Assembly: GCF_002086115.1 (NCBI RefSeq)
Contig: NZ_MVHJ01000017.1
Span: 1-64,000, forward strand
DNA: 64,000 bases
From: Mycolicibacterium bacteremicum
GTDB taxonomy: Bacteria > Actinomycetota > Actinomycetes > Mycobacteriales > Mycobacteriaceae
Direction of reading: 5' to 3'
In this document: positions 39,072 through 46,266 of the stretch, piece by piece
Position numbering within the stretch: the stretch's first letter is position 1
Layout: each line of letters starts with the position of its first letter
The notes under the pieces: model-generated
The model's database searches: none
Seen by the model: only the letters and a program-made list of their open reading frames with translations
What the model was told of the DNA's origin: nothing
Translations under genes and position numbers: made by a program

Positions 39072-39976
39072 CGATGGATCTGCCCGGCAAGGTCGACATC
39101 CGTGAGGTGTGCCTGCGCGACGGCCTGCAGATCGAGGCGCCGATCCCGTTGGCCGCCAAGATCGAGATCCTGGAGGCCATCGTCGCCACCGGCGTCCGGG
39201 AGGTGGAGGCGACCGCCTTCGTGTCCCCGTCCAAGGTGCCCGCGCTGGCCGACGCCGCCGACCTGGCCGCCGAGTTGCACCGGTTCGCCGGAGTCGAGTT
39301 CTCCGCACTGGTCGCGAGCGCCAACGGCGCCAAACGCGCCGTCGCCGCCGGGCTGAACTCCATCGAATACGTCGTATCGGCATCGGACGCGCACAGCCGC
39401 GCCAACGTGGGACGCGACACTGCGGAGTCGACCGCGGCGATCGCCGATGTCACGCGCATCGCCCACGACCACGGGGCCGCCGTCGAGGTGATCATCGCGA
39501 CGGCCTGGGATTGTCCGTTCGACGGCCCCACCGACCCGCGCCGCGTCCTCGAGATCGCCACGGCTGCAGTGGAGCTGGGGGTGGACCGGATCGCCATCGC
39601 CGACACCATCGGCACCACCACCCCGGTCCGGGTCGGCGCCCTGGTCGAGGCCATCCGGCCGATCGTCGACGGGCTGCCCCTCGGCGCGCACTTCCACAAC
39701 ACCCGCGGGGCCGGATTGGCCAGCGCGTTCGCCGCCGTGCAGGCCGGCATCACCCGGTTGGACGCGTCCATCGGCGGGCTGGGCGGCTGCCCCTTCGCAC
39801 CGGGTGCCAGCGGCAACATCGCCACCGAGGATCTGGTCTATCTGCTGCGCGACAGTGGTATCGCCACCGATGTCGACCTCGGTGCCGCCATCGCGGCGGC
39901 CGGGGTCGCCCAACGGGCCGTCGGCCACGAGCTTCCCAGCGCGCTGCTGCGCGCGGGGGACCGAATCGTGGGCTGA
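39068..39976 (+). CDS. HMG-CoA lyase-like (DRE-TIM) enzyme
   Basis: 302-residue TIM-barrel lyase of the hydroxymethylglutaryl-CoA lyase group, which cleaves 3-hydroxy-3-methylglutaryl-CoA or related acyl-CoAs to acetyl-CoA and a keto compound using a divalent metal. It has the LRDGLQ motif (about 16), AHFHNTRG metal-ligand motif (about 200) and the signature GGLGGCPFAPGASGN with the catalytic Cys (about 236). Start GTG 39068 overlaps the CoA-transferase stop; ATG 39074 is the alternative. Sitting between CoA-transferase and regulator, it fits the terminal carbon-carbon cleavage of the pathway. Confidence 0.88.
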   Translation: MTMDLPGKVDIREVCLRDGLQIEAPIPLAAKIEILEAIVATGVREVEATAFVSPSKVPALADAADLAAELHRFAGVEFSALVASANGAKRAVAAGLNSIEYVVSASDAHSRANVGRDTAESTAAIADVTRIAHDHGAAVEVIIATAWDCPFDGPTDPRRVLEIATAAVELGVDRIAIADTIGTTTPVRVGALVEAIRPIVDGLPLGAHFHNTRGAGLASAFAAVQAGITRLDASIGGLGGCPFAPGASGNIATEDLVYLLRDSGIATDVDLGAAIAAAGVAQRAVGHELPSALLRAGDRIVG

Positions 39977-39977
39977 G

Positions 39978-40604
39978 ATGGCGCAACCCTCCGGCGCGCC
40001 GGCGCCGCTGACGGCCAAGGGCCGACAGACCCGGGAGGCCATCGCGCTCGCCGCCCGGAAACTGTTCGCCGAGCGCGGTTTCCACGGCACCACCCTGGCC
40101 GACATCACCTCGGCGGCCGGCAAATCCGCCGCGGTGTTCTACCGGTACTTCGACGACAAGGAGGATCTGCTGGCCTCGCTGGCCGAGTCCTTCCTGCACG
40201 ATATCGTCGAACCGTCCGGTACGAAGGTCCCGCTGCCCGACTCCCCGGCCGATACCGACTATTTCCACACCGTGGTCACCGGCTACTGGAATCTGTTCAA
40301 ACGCAACATCGGCATCATGATCGCCGTCGCCCAGCTTGCCGCCACCCAGCCGCGATTCGCCAAGGTGCAGCACCAGTTCCGCCGGTTCGGGATGGACATG
40401 GTGGCCGAATCGGTGCGCCGCGCCCGCGAACAGGGTTACGCCCAGGACCTCGAAGCCGAACACATCGCGGCGGCCATTGCGCTGCTGTTCGAGAACTTCA
40501 CCGTCGTCGTCGTCGGAAATCCGGGAACGGAATTGCAGATCAGCGACGCCGACGCCATCACCACCTTGTCGACGATCTGGAAGAAAACCCTGTACGGCAA
40601 CTGA
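39978..40604 (+). CDS. TetR-family transcriptional regulator
   Basis: 208-residue TetR-type repressor. The N-terminal helix-turn-helix is clear (REAIALAARKLFAERGFHGTTLADITSAAG, then KSAAVFYRYFDDKEDLL, about residues 20-65). The C-terminal half is an all-helical ligand pocket of unknown specificity; acyl-CoA esters are common ligands for TetRs in such operons. It begins one base after the HMGL stop and is followed 16 bp later by the dehydrogenase, so it is embedded in the operon and probably autoregulated. Candidate operator: 35344-35359. Confidence 0.9.
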   Translation: MAQPSGAPAPLTAKGRQTREAIALAARKLFAERGFHGTTLADITSAAGKSAAVFYRYFDDKEDLLASLAESFLHDIVEPSGTKVPLPDSPADTDYFHTVVTGYWNLFKRNIGIMIAVAQLAATQPRFAKVQHQFRRFGMDMVAESVRRAREQGYAQDLEAEHIAAAIALLFENFTVVVVGNPGTELQISDADAITTLSTIWKKTLYGN

Positions 40605-40620
40605 ATCGAAAGAGGTCAAC

Positions 40621-41859
40621 GTGGATTTCGCCCTACCGGAACATCTCCCGGGTCTGCTGGCAGAGATGGACGCCTTCATCGAGGCCGAGATCAAGCCGCT
40701 GGAACGCGAGAACATGCAGTTTTTCGACCGGCGCCGGGAATTCGCCCGCACCGACCTCGACAACGGCGGCGTCCCGGCCCGGGAATGGGAGGACCTGCTC
40801 GACGAGATGCGCCGCCGCGCCGATGCCGCCGGCTGGCTGCGCTACGGGCTGCCCGAGGAGTTCGGCGGCCGCGGTGGCTCCAACCTGGACATGGCCGTCA
40901 TCCGAGAGCACCTGGCACACAAGGGACTCGGGCTGCACAACGATCTGCAGGACGAGTCCTCGATCGTCGGCAACTTCCCGCAGGTCATCATGATGAGCAC
41001 GTTCGGCACCGAGGTCCAGAAGGCCGAATGGATCGAAGCCATGCTCACCGGGACCCGATCGATGGCGTTCGGCCTCACCGAACCCGGTCACGGCAGCGAC
41101 GCCACCTGGCTGGAGACCACCGCCGTGCGGGACGGCGACGACTGGGTCATCAACGGCTCCAAGCGCTGGAACACCGGGGTGCACCGGGCCACCCACGACC
41201 TGATCTTCGCCCGTACCTCCGGCGAGGCGGGCTCGGCGGTGGGTATCACCGCATTCCTGGTGCCGACCGACACCCCGGGCTTCACGGTGCCGTACTACTG
41301 GTGGACCTTCAACATGCCCAGCGATCACGGCGAGGTCGAACTCACCGACGTCCGGGTGCCGTCGGATGCGGTGCTCGGTGAGGTCGATCACGGCCTGGCG
41401 GTCGGCCAGACCTTCCTGCACGAGAACAGGATTCGCCAGGCCGCCAGCAGCCTGGGCGCCGCGCAGTACTGTATCGACCGCGCAGCCGGCTACGCCGGGG
41501 AACGTATCGTGTTCGGCAAGCCGCTGTCGGTGAACCAGGCCGTGCAGTGGCCGCTGGCCGAGTTGCAGACCGAGGCGCAGATGGTCCGGCTGCTGGTCTA
41601 CTACGCCGCCTGGCACCTGGATCGCGACCACCACATGGAGGTCTCCGACAAGGTCTCGATGGCCAATTACCGCGCCAACCGCCTGGTGTGCGAGGCCGCC
41701 GACCGGGCCATGCAGATCCACGGGGGTATCGGCTACAGCCGGCACGAGCCGTTCGAGCACATCTACCGCCACCACCGCCGGTACCGGATCACCGAGGGCG
41801 CCGAGGAGATCCAGATCCGCCGGGTGGCCCAACGGATGCTGAAGTTCGGCCACAAATGA
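40621..41859 (+). CDS. acyl-CoA dehydrogenase (LvaC/ACAD11-like context)
   Basis: 412-residue FAD-dependent acyl-CoA dehydrogenase. Signatures: GLTEPGHGSD (about 155) and the C-terminal QIHGGIGYSRHEPFEHIYR with ITEGAEEIQ, which positions FAD and substrate. GTG 40621 has AAAGAGG upstream. It overlaps the kinase gene (ATGA). Dehydrogenases paired with an APH-type kinase and a small DUF6285 protein are known from the Pseudomonas levulinate pathway (LvaC) and from eukaryotic ACAD10/11, where the enzyme works on a phosphorylated 4-hydroxyacyl-CoA. By that analogy this enzyme may shift a 4-hydroxyl to position 3 rather than simply oxidise. This role is inferred. Confidence 0.88.
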   Translation: MDFALPEHLPGLLAEMDAFIEAEIKPLERENMQFFDRRREFARTDLDNGGVPAREWEDLLDEMRRRADAAGWLRYGLPEEFGGRGGSNLDMAVIREHLAHKGLGLHNDLQDESSIVGNFPQVIMMSTFGTEVQKAEWIEAMLTGTRSMAFGLTEPGHGSDATWLETTAVRDGDDWVINGSKRWNTGVHRATHDLIFARTSGEAGSAVGITAFLVPTDTPGFTVPYYWWTFNMPSDHGEVELTDVRVPSDAVLGEVDHGLAVGQTFLHENRIRQAASSLGAAQYCIDRAAGYAGERIVFGKPLSVNQAVQWPLAELQTEAQMVRLLVYYAAWHLDRDHHMEVSDKVSMANYRANRLVCEAADRAMQIHGGIGYSRHEPFEHIYRHHRRYRITEGAEEIQIRRVAQRMLKFGHK

Positions 41860-42803
41860 CCGATCAGGGCGAGCTCGCCGACCGGTTGGCCACGGTGCTG
41901 GGCGCCGAGCGCGTCACCGACCTGCGCGTACTCACCGGCGGCGCGAGCCGGGCCACCTGGGCGTTCAGCGCCGACGACCGGCCGCTCATCCTGCGCACCG
42001 GCCCACCCGACGATGTGCACGCCGGCATGGAACTGGAGGCCGCCGCGCTGCGCCGGGCGGCGGCCGCCGGAGCGCCCGTCCCCCAGATCCTGGCCGCCGA
42101 CGATTCCGGTGCGATCGTGGGCGATCCCTACCTGATCTGTGACTTCATCGGCGGGGAGACGATCGTGCGCAAGATCGCGCGCACCCTCGACGACACCGCC
42201 CGCGCGCGGCTGCTGAACCAGTGCGCGCAGGCGCTGGCCGCCATCCACCGTGCCGACCCGGACGGTATCGGACTGTCGCCCACCGACCCGTTGACGGAGT
42301 GGCGCACCCAACTCGACGAGATGGGCGACACCACAGCGATATTCGAGTACGCCTTCCGGTGGCTGGAACACCATCGGCCGGCGCGTACACCCCCGGTGCT
42401 GGTGCACGGGGACTTCCGGATGGGCAACCTGATCGTCGACGACGACGGGCTGGCCGCCGTGCTGGACTGGGAGCTCACCCACATCGGTGAGGCACTCGAC
42501 GACCTGGCCTGGTTCTGCATCCGGGCCTGGCGGTTCGGCGCCCCGCGCCAACTCGGCGCCGGCGGGCTGGGCAGCATCGAGGACTTCGTCGCCGCGTATG
42601 AGGCCGCCGGCGGCGCCGCGGTCGACCGCAGCGCGCTGCGCTGGTGGCTGGTGGCCGCCACGCTGCGCTGGGGTGTCATCTGCCGCTATCAGTTCGAGCG
42701 GCACCGGTCCGGGCAGACCCGCTCGGTGGAGCTCGCGGCGATCGGGCGCCGGGTCTGCGAAACCGAATACGACCTGCTGAGCCTGCTGAAGGGAACACCG
42801 TGA
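41856..42803 (+). CDS. APH-family kinase (LvaA-like)
   Basis: 315-residue protein-kinase-fold small-molecule kinase of the aminoglycoside phosphotransferase superfamily. N-terminal nucleotide loop LTGGASRATWAF (about 27), catalytic loop VHGDFRMGN (about 180) and metal motif LDWE (about 200) are all intact. It overlaps the dehydrogenase (ATGA at 41856) and the DUF6285 gene (GTGA at 42800). Genes with this arrangement phosphorylate the 4-hydroxyl of 4-hydroxyacyl-CoAs; antibiotic resistance is unlikely given the context. Confidence 0.85.
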   Translation: MTDQGELADRLATVLGAERVTDLRVLTGGASRATWAFSADDRPLILRTGPPDDVHAGMELEAAALRRAAAAGAPVPQILAADDSGAIVGDPYLICDFIGGETIVRKIARTLDDTARARLLNQCAQALAAIHRADPDGIGLSPTDPLTEWRTQLDEMGDTTAIFEYAFRWLEHHRPARTPPVLVHGDFRMGNLIVDDDGLAAVLDWELTHIGEALDDLAWFCIRAWRFGAPRQLGAGGLGSIEDFVAAYEAAGGAAVDRSALRWWLVAATLRWGVICRYQFERHRSGQTRSVELAAIGRRVCETEYDLLSLLKGTP

Positions 42804-43147
42804 CGGATCTGCACTATCGGCCCACCGCGGCCGAACTCGTCGCCGCCGTCGCGGAGTTCCTGGAGGGCGAGGTCCGGGCGAACACCGGGCCGAACAGTGG
42901 GCTCGCCGATGCGGCCGCGCTCAACTTCCACGCCCGCGTCGCCGCCAACGTCCTGCGCACCGTCGAACGTGAGTTGCTCGACACCGAGCCCGCCCCCGCA
43001 CTGCTGGGTTTCGCCGATGAGGCGGCGCTGGCGGCGGCCATCCGGGCCGGGGATCTCGACGGCCGCGACGCCGAGCTACTGCCCGTGCTGCACGCCCTGG
43101 TGGCGCGTCGGGTGGCCGTGGCGCATCCCGGTTACGAGCAGGAGTGA
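42800..43147 (+). CDS. DUF6285 small protein (LvaB-like)
   Basis: 115-residue acidic protein with YRPTAAELVAAVAEFLEGEV at the start and NFHARVAANVLRTVERE in the middle, the DUF6285 pattern. Such proteins follow APH-type kinases and acyl-CoA dehydrogenases. In the levulinate pathway the comparable small protein LvaB is needed for LvaA kinase activity. GTG 42800 overlaps the kinase stop. It has no catalytic motif, so an accessory role is likely. Last gene of the operon, convergent with the methyltransferase. Confidence 0.75.
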   Translation: MTDLHYRPTAAELVAAVAEFLEGEVRANTGPNSGLADAAALNFHARVAANVLRTVERELLDTEPAPALLGFADEAALAAAIRAGDLDGRDAELLPVLHALVARRVAVAHPGYEQE

Positions 43148-43173
43148 GCGTGCGGGCGGTGAGCACCGCCTGT

Positions 43174-43782
43174 TCAGATCCGGCGCACCCGGGCCAGCCA
43201 GGCCGGCTCGTCGACCACCGTGCCGGCCGGCAGGCCCAGCAACGGCGCGTGCGCCTCCCCCACCACCCCGCGGTAGGTGGTGGTGGTCAGCGACTCCAGC
43301 TCCCAGCCGACGGCGAAAGCCGTCCGGATCACCTCTTCGCCGACCTGTGGCCCGAAGCCGCGGCCGGTATCCGAGAGCGCCAGCAGGTGCAGGTACCCGC
43401 CCGGGACCAGGGCGCGGTGCACGCTGTCGACATAGCGGGTCCGGTCGGCGTCGTCGAAGATGTGGAACAACGCGCTGTCCAGGATGGTGTCGTATACGCC
43501 GTCGAGGGTGAACGCATCGCCGATGTCGAAGCGGGCGTCCACCCCGTGCGCGGCGGCGTTGGCCCGGGCCTGCTCGATGGCGTGCGGCGCGAAGTCGACA
43601 CCGCGCACGTCGTAGCCCAGCCGGGTCAGCGCGATGGTGTGCTCACCGAGCCCGCAACCGATGTCCAGCATGCGGCTGCGCAGCACGCCGGTGCGCTCCA
43701 ATGCCAGCACTGCGGGCTGCGGCTCACCGATCACCCAAGGCGCGGTGTGTGTTTCGTAGGCGGTGTCGAAGTGTTGTCTCAT
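43174..43782 (-). CDS. class I SAM-dependent methyltransferase
   Basis: 202-residue cytoplasmic methyltransferase. Motif I is LDIGCGLGEHTIAL (about residue 40), with VDFAP as motif II, and LVPGGYLHLLALSD forms the later strand. Substrate not recognisable; the size and single domain fit small-molecule methyltransferases. ATG 43782 is chosen because the MerR-type promoter at 43789-43819 would start transcription at this A, making it leaderless; TTG 43797 is an upstream alternative. Divergent from the SnoaL-like gene, 41 bp apart. Confidence 0.8.
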   Translation of the reverse strand: MRQHFDTAYETHTAPWVIGEPQPAVLALERTGVLRSRMLDIGCGLGEHTIALTRLGYDVRGVDFAPHAIEQARANAAAHGVDARFDIGDAFTLDGVYDTILDSALFHIFDDADRTRYVDSVHRALVPGGYLHLLALSDTGRGFGPQVGEEVIRTAFAVGWELESLTTTTYRGVVGEAHAPLLGLPAGTVVDEPAWLARVRRI

Positions 43783-43788
43783 GCCGCC

Positions 43789-43819
43789 AGTGTTCAACCT
43801 GAATGGGAGTTGAGGTCAA
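43789..43819 (-). promoter_or_regulatory. MerR-type promoter with 19-bp spacer and dyad
   Basis: Read on the minus strand: -35 TTGACC (43819-43814), a 19-base spacer, then a -10-like AACACT (43794-43789). The spacer carries an inverted repeat TCAAC-N10-GTTGA (43813-43794). An over-long 19-20 bp spacer containing a dyad is the hallmark of promoters activated by MerR/SoxR-family regulators. No MerR gene is in the window. The -10 is weak, as is usual for activator-dependent promoters. Confidence 0.45.
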
Positions 43820-43823
43820 GTAC

Positions 43824-44204
43824 ATGTCGACAGCCTTGAACAACACCGCGGACCGACTGTTCGGGGCCATCGAACGCGGTGACTACCCCGACGTCGAGGC
43901 GCTGTGGGCCCAGGACGTCCTGGTGTGGCACAGCGGCGACGCCGCGGACAACGATCGCGCCCGGGCCCTGAAGGTCATCCGCTGGTTCCTGCGGGTGACA
44001 ACCACGCGCCGGTACGAGATCCTGGATCGTGAGTTCTTCGACGGCGGGTTCGTGCAGCAACACATCCTGCACGCCGCGGCCGGCCATGGCGCTTCGATCC
44101 GATTGCGGGTATGCATCGTGATCAAGGTGGGCACCGAGGGACTGATCACCAGGATCGACGAGTACTTCGACCCCGCAGAGATGGCGCCGTTGCTGGGCCA
44201 CTGA
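43824..44204 (+). CDS. SnoaL-like / NTF2-fold protein
   Basis: 126-residue protein of the NTF2-like superfamily, a cone-shaped fold used by small isomerases and binding proteins. Typical features are the helix with NTADRLFGAIERGDYPDVEALWAQD-type wording, then DVLVWHSG and the C-terminal strand TEGLITRIDEYFDPAEM. ATG 43824 is preferred to ATG 43803 because GAGTTGAGG lies upstream of it and 43803 falls within the divergent promoter. Likely co-transcribed with the YceI gene, ten bases downstream. Substrate unknown. Confidence 0.75.
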   Translation: MSTALNNTADRLFGAIERGDYPDVEALWAQDVLVWHSGDAADNDRARALKVIRWFLRVTTTRRYEILDREFFDGGFVQQHILHAAAGHGASIRLRVCIVIKVGTEGLITRIDEYFDPAEMAPLLGH

Positions 44205-44213
44205 GGAGCACAG

Positions 44214-44723
44214 ATGGACCTGCAGGATTTCCAGGGTCGTTGGCTGCTGGATCCCGAACGCACCACGATCACCACGCACAGCCCGACATTCTGGGGGTTC
44301 GTCCACGTCAAGAGCGTGTTCAGCGCCCTGGACGGCCGCGCCGAGGTCGAGGACGACCGGCTGACCGGCACGCTGCGGATCGATGCGGCCTCGGTACGCA
44401 CCGGCATCAAGCGCCGTGACACGCATCTGCGGTCGGCGGAGTTCTTCGATGTCGAGGCGTTCCCGACGGTGGAGATCGTCGCCGAATCCGGTGAGGTCAC
44501 CTCGCCGTCATGGGTGACGCTGCATGTACGGCTGACCGCGAAGGGACGCGAGCAGGAGCTCGACCTGCCGACGCACGTGCGCAACCTGGGCGGGGGCGCG
44601 GTGCAGCTGAGCACCACGGCCACCCTGAATCGGCGCAGCCTGGGTGTGGACGGCAATCTGCTGGGCATGATGGGCGACGCCGCGGGCGTCGAAGCGGCCG
44701 CGGTGTTCGTCCGGCAGCCGTAG
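44214..44723 (+). CDS. YceI-family protein
   Basis: 169-residue YceI-domain protein, a lipocalin-like barrel that binds polyisoprenoid or other amphipathic lipids. Signatures are GRWLLDPERTTITTHSPTFWG, KSVFSALDGRAEVEDD, and DTHLRSAEFFDVEAFPTVEI. There is no signal peptide, so it is probably cytoplasmic, unlike the exported E. coli protein. ATG 44214 has GAGGAG overlapping the preceding stop. Its TAG stop forms part of the -10 of the next gene. Confidence 0.88.
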   Translation: MDLQDFQGRWLLDPERTTITTHSPTFWGFVHVKSVFSALDGRAEVEDDRLTGTLRIDAASVRTGIKRRDTHLRSAEFFDVEAFPTVEIVAESGEVTSPSWVTLHVRLTAKGREQELDLPTHVRNLGGGAVQLSTTATLNRRSLGVDGNLLGMMGDAAGVEAAAVFVRQP

Positions 44724-44726
44724 CAT
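44721..44726 (+). promoter_or_regulatory. putative -10 (TAGCAT) of a leaderless transcript
   Basis: TAGCAT fits TANNNT and includes the YceI stop codon. Its end lies seven bases before GTG 44734, the spacing expected if transcription starts at the first base of that codon. No ribosome site precedes the GTG. This suggests the receiver gene has its own leaderless promoter inside the end of the YceI gene. Confidence 0.45.
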
Positions 44727-44733
44727 CGGCGCT

Positions 44734-45132
44734 GTGGCCGACCCCGATGCGCAGCTGCGAATCCTGGTGTACAGCTCCAACAACCGCACCAGGGATCAGG
44801 TGCGTTCGGCGCTGGGCCGGCGTATCCACCCCGACCTGCCCGAATTGAGCTATCTGGAGGTGGCGACCGCCCCCATGGTGGTCAGCCGGGTCGCCGAGGG
44901 CGGCTTCGACCTACTGATCCTCGACGGCGAGGCGACACCGACCGGCGGCATGGGGCTTGCCAAGCAACTCAAGGACGAGATCGAGGTGTGCCCGCCCATC
45001 CTGGTGCTGACCGGGCGGCGTGACGATGCCTGGCTGGCGTCCTGGTCGCGCGCGGAGGCCGCGGTGTCACACCCCGTCGATCCGATCCGCCTCGGCGAGG
45101 CGGTGGCCGACCTGCTCCGGTCGACTTCGTAG
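44734..45132 (+). CDS. atypical orphan response regulator (receiver only)
   Basis: 132-residue single receiver domain with no output domain, placed just upstream of nuoA as Rv3143 is in M. tuberculosis. The likely phospho-acceptor Asp is in LLILDGEA (about residue 63) and the Thr in LVLTGRR (about 92). Two key features are changed: the acidic pair after strand 1 is absent (ILVYSSNNRTRD), and the conserved Lys before Pro is His (VSHPVDP). Phosphorylation-independent or altered signalling is therefore likely. No histidine kinase is adjacent. A link to complex I or respiration is suggested by position only. Confidence 0.8.
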   Translation: MADPDAQLRILVYSSNNRTRDQVRSALGRRIHPDLPELSYLEVATAPMVVSRVAEGGFDLLILDGEATPTGGMGLAKQLKDEIEVCPPILVLTGRRDDAWLASWSRAEAAVSHPVDPIRLGEAVADLLRSTS

Positions 45133-45185
45133 TTCGGGTGCGAGTAGTTCAGATACGAGTAGTTCAGACACGAGCATTACAGCAC
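45127..45185 (+). repeat. short tandem repeat, about 15-bp unit, upstream of nuoA
   Basis: Two near-identical 15-bp units, GAGTAGTTCAGATAC (45142-45156) and GAGTAGTTCAGACAC (45157-45171). A looser copy precedes them (45127-45141, overlapping the receiver stop) and a 14-bp one follows (45172-45185). No coding potential. It could be a variable-number repeat or a set of spaced protein-binding boxes. Confidence 0.6.
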
Positions 45186-45214
45186 GAAACACACTGTGGC
45201 CGTTTGCTCTTCAT

Positions 45215-45234
45215 CACCCTCGCCGATGAGGGTG
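45215..45234. terminator. small stem-loop upstream of nuo promoter
   Basis: CACCCTC (45215-45221), six-base loop, GAGGGTG (45228-45234): a perfect 7-bp stem without a U-tract. It could end the receiver-gene transcript, or be a regulatory hairpin in front of nuoA. Weak evidence. Confidence 0.3.
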
Positions 45235-45300
45235 GGCGACCCAGCTGTTGACTGAAATCCTATCGGAAATGCGGCGCCTCGACCGTCGACGTGTCTAAGC

Positions 45301-45316
45301 TGTGTTCTAGCTCACA
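45301..45316. promoter_or_regulatory. CRP-like site (TGTGTTCTAGCTCACA) upstream of nuoA
   Basis: It matches the TGTGA-N6-TCACA consensus of CRP/Rv3676-type regulators with one mismatch (T for A at position 5). It lies 31 bp upstream of ATG 45347 and overlaps a possible -10, TAAGCT (45296-45301). If that is the promoter, the site covers the transcription start and would act as a repressor site. The true start is not known. Confidence 0.45.
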
Positions 45317-45346
45317 TCGACAATCCACCGAGAGAGCGGCACAGAC

Positions 45347-45721
45347 ATGAACGTCTACACACCGATTCTGGTGCTCGGGACGATCGCGGCGGCGTTCGCC
45401 ATCGTCTCGGTGGGTATCGCCACGTTCATCGGACCCCGCCGCTACAACCGGGCCAAACTCGAGGCCTACGAATGCGGCATCGAACCACTGCTGCCCGCGG
45501 CGGACGCCAAGATCGCGACGGGGCAGCGATTCCCGATCAAGTATTACCTGACGGCGATGCTGTTCATCATCTTCGACATCGAGATCGTGTTCCTGTACCC
45601 GTGGGCGGTGTCCTTCGACTCGCTGGGCCTGTTCGCAGTCGTGGAGATGCTGCTGTTCATGCTCACCGTCTTCGTGGCCTACGCCTACGTATGGCGCCGA
45701 GGTGGTCTGTCATGGGATTAG
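45347..45721 (+). CDS. nuoA: NADH-quinone oxidoreductase subunit A
   Basis: 124-residue membrane subunit of complex I with three predicted helices. The first helix follows TPILVLGTIAAAFAIV. The conserved loop has YNRAKLEAYECGIEP, containing the Cys-containing ECG motif that contacts the quinone-site region. RFPIKYYLTAMLFIIFDIEIVFLYPW precedes helix 2, with its conserved acidic residues. First gene of nuoA-N and read together with nuoB (10-bp overlap). Confidence 0.97.
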   Translation: MNVYTPILVLGTIAAAFAIVSVGIATFIGPRRYNRAKLEAYECGIEPLLPAADAKIATGQRFPIKYYLTAMLFIIFDIEIVFLYPWAVSFDSLGLFAVVEMLLFMLTVFVAYAYVWRRGGLSWD

Positions 45722-46266
45722 AAGAACAGCTGCCGGGCGGCATCCTGCTGTCCACCGTGGAGAAGGTGGCCGGTTATGTCCGCAAGGGGTCGCTGTGGCC
45801 GGCCACCTTCGGCCTGGCCTGCTGCGCCATCGAGATGATGGCGACCGCCGGACCCCGGTTCGACATCGCGCGCTTCGGTATGGAGCGGTTCTCGGCCACC
45901 CCGCGCCAGGCCGACCTGATGATCGTGGCCGGCCGGGTCAGCCAGAAGATGGCCCCGGTGCTCCGTCAGGTGTACGACCAGATGGCCGAGCCCAAATGGG
46001 TTCTGGCGATGGGCGTCTGCGCGTCCTCGGGCGGGATGTTCAACAACTATGCGGTCGTTCAGGGCGTCGACCATGTCGTCCCGGTGGACATCTATCTGCC
46101 CGGTTGCCCGCCGCGGCCGGAGATGCTGCTGAACGCAATCCTGAAGTTGCACGCCAAGATTGCCGAGATGCCGCTCGGGGTGAACCGCGCCGAGGCGGTG
46201 GCCGCCGCCGAACAGGCCGCGCTGGCATCGCCGACGACCATCGAGCTGACGGGGCTGCTGCGATGA
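45712..46266 (+). CDS. nuoB: NADH-quinone oxidoreductase subunit B
   Basis: 184-residue peripheral-arm subunit that holds the terminal iron-sulfur cluster N2, the electron donor to quinone. Ligand motifs are present: the tandem cysteines in GLACCAIEMM, then MGVCASSGGM and GCPPRPE. The C-terminus has a short Ala-rich extension. ATG 45712 overlaps nuoA by 10 bp. Its stop forms ATGA with the start of the small ORF in the insert before nuoC. Confidence 0.97.
   Translation: MGLEEQLPGGILLSTVEKVAGYVRKGSLWPATFGLACCAIEMMATAGPRFDIARFGMERFSATPRQADLMIVAGRVSQKMAPVLRQVYDQMAEPKWVLAMGVCASSGGMFNNYAVVQGVDHVVPVDIYLPGCPPRPEMLLNAILKLHAKIAEMPLGVNRAEAVAAAEQAALASPTTIELTGLLR

Noticed and set aside
41856..42803. Aminoglycoside resistance gene
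   Set aside because: The motifs only show the kinase superfamily. Overlap with an acyl-CoA dehydrogenase and a DUF6285 gene points to acyl-CoA metabolism.
43140..43173. Possible third MIRU-like copy (GTGAGCGTGCGGGCGG) after the DUF6285 gene
   Set aside because: Similarity to the other copies is limited to the first bases and there is no closed micro-ORF with a following start codon.
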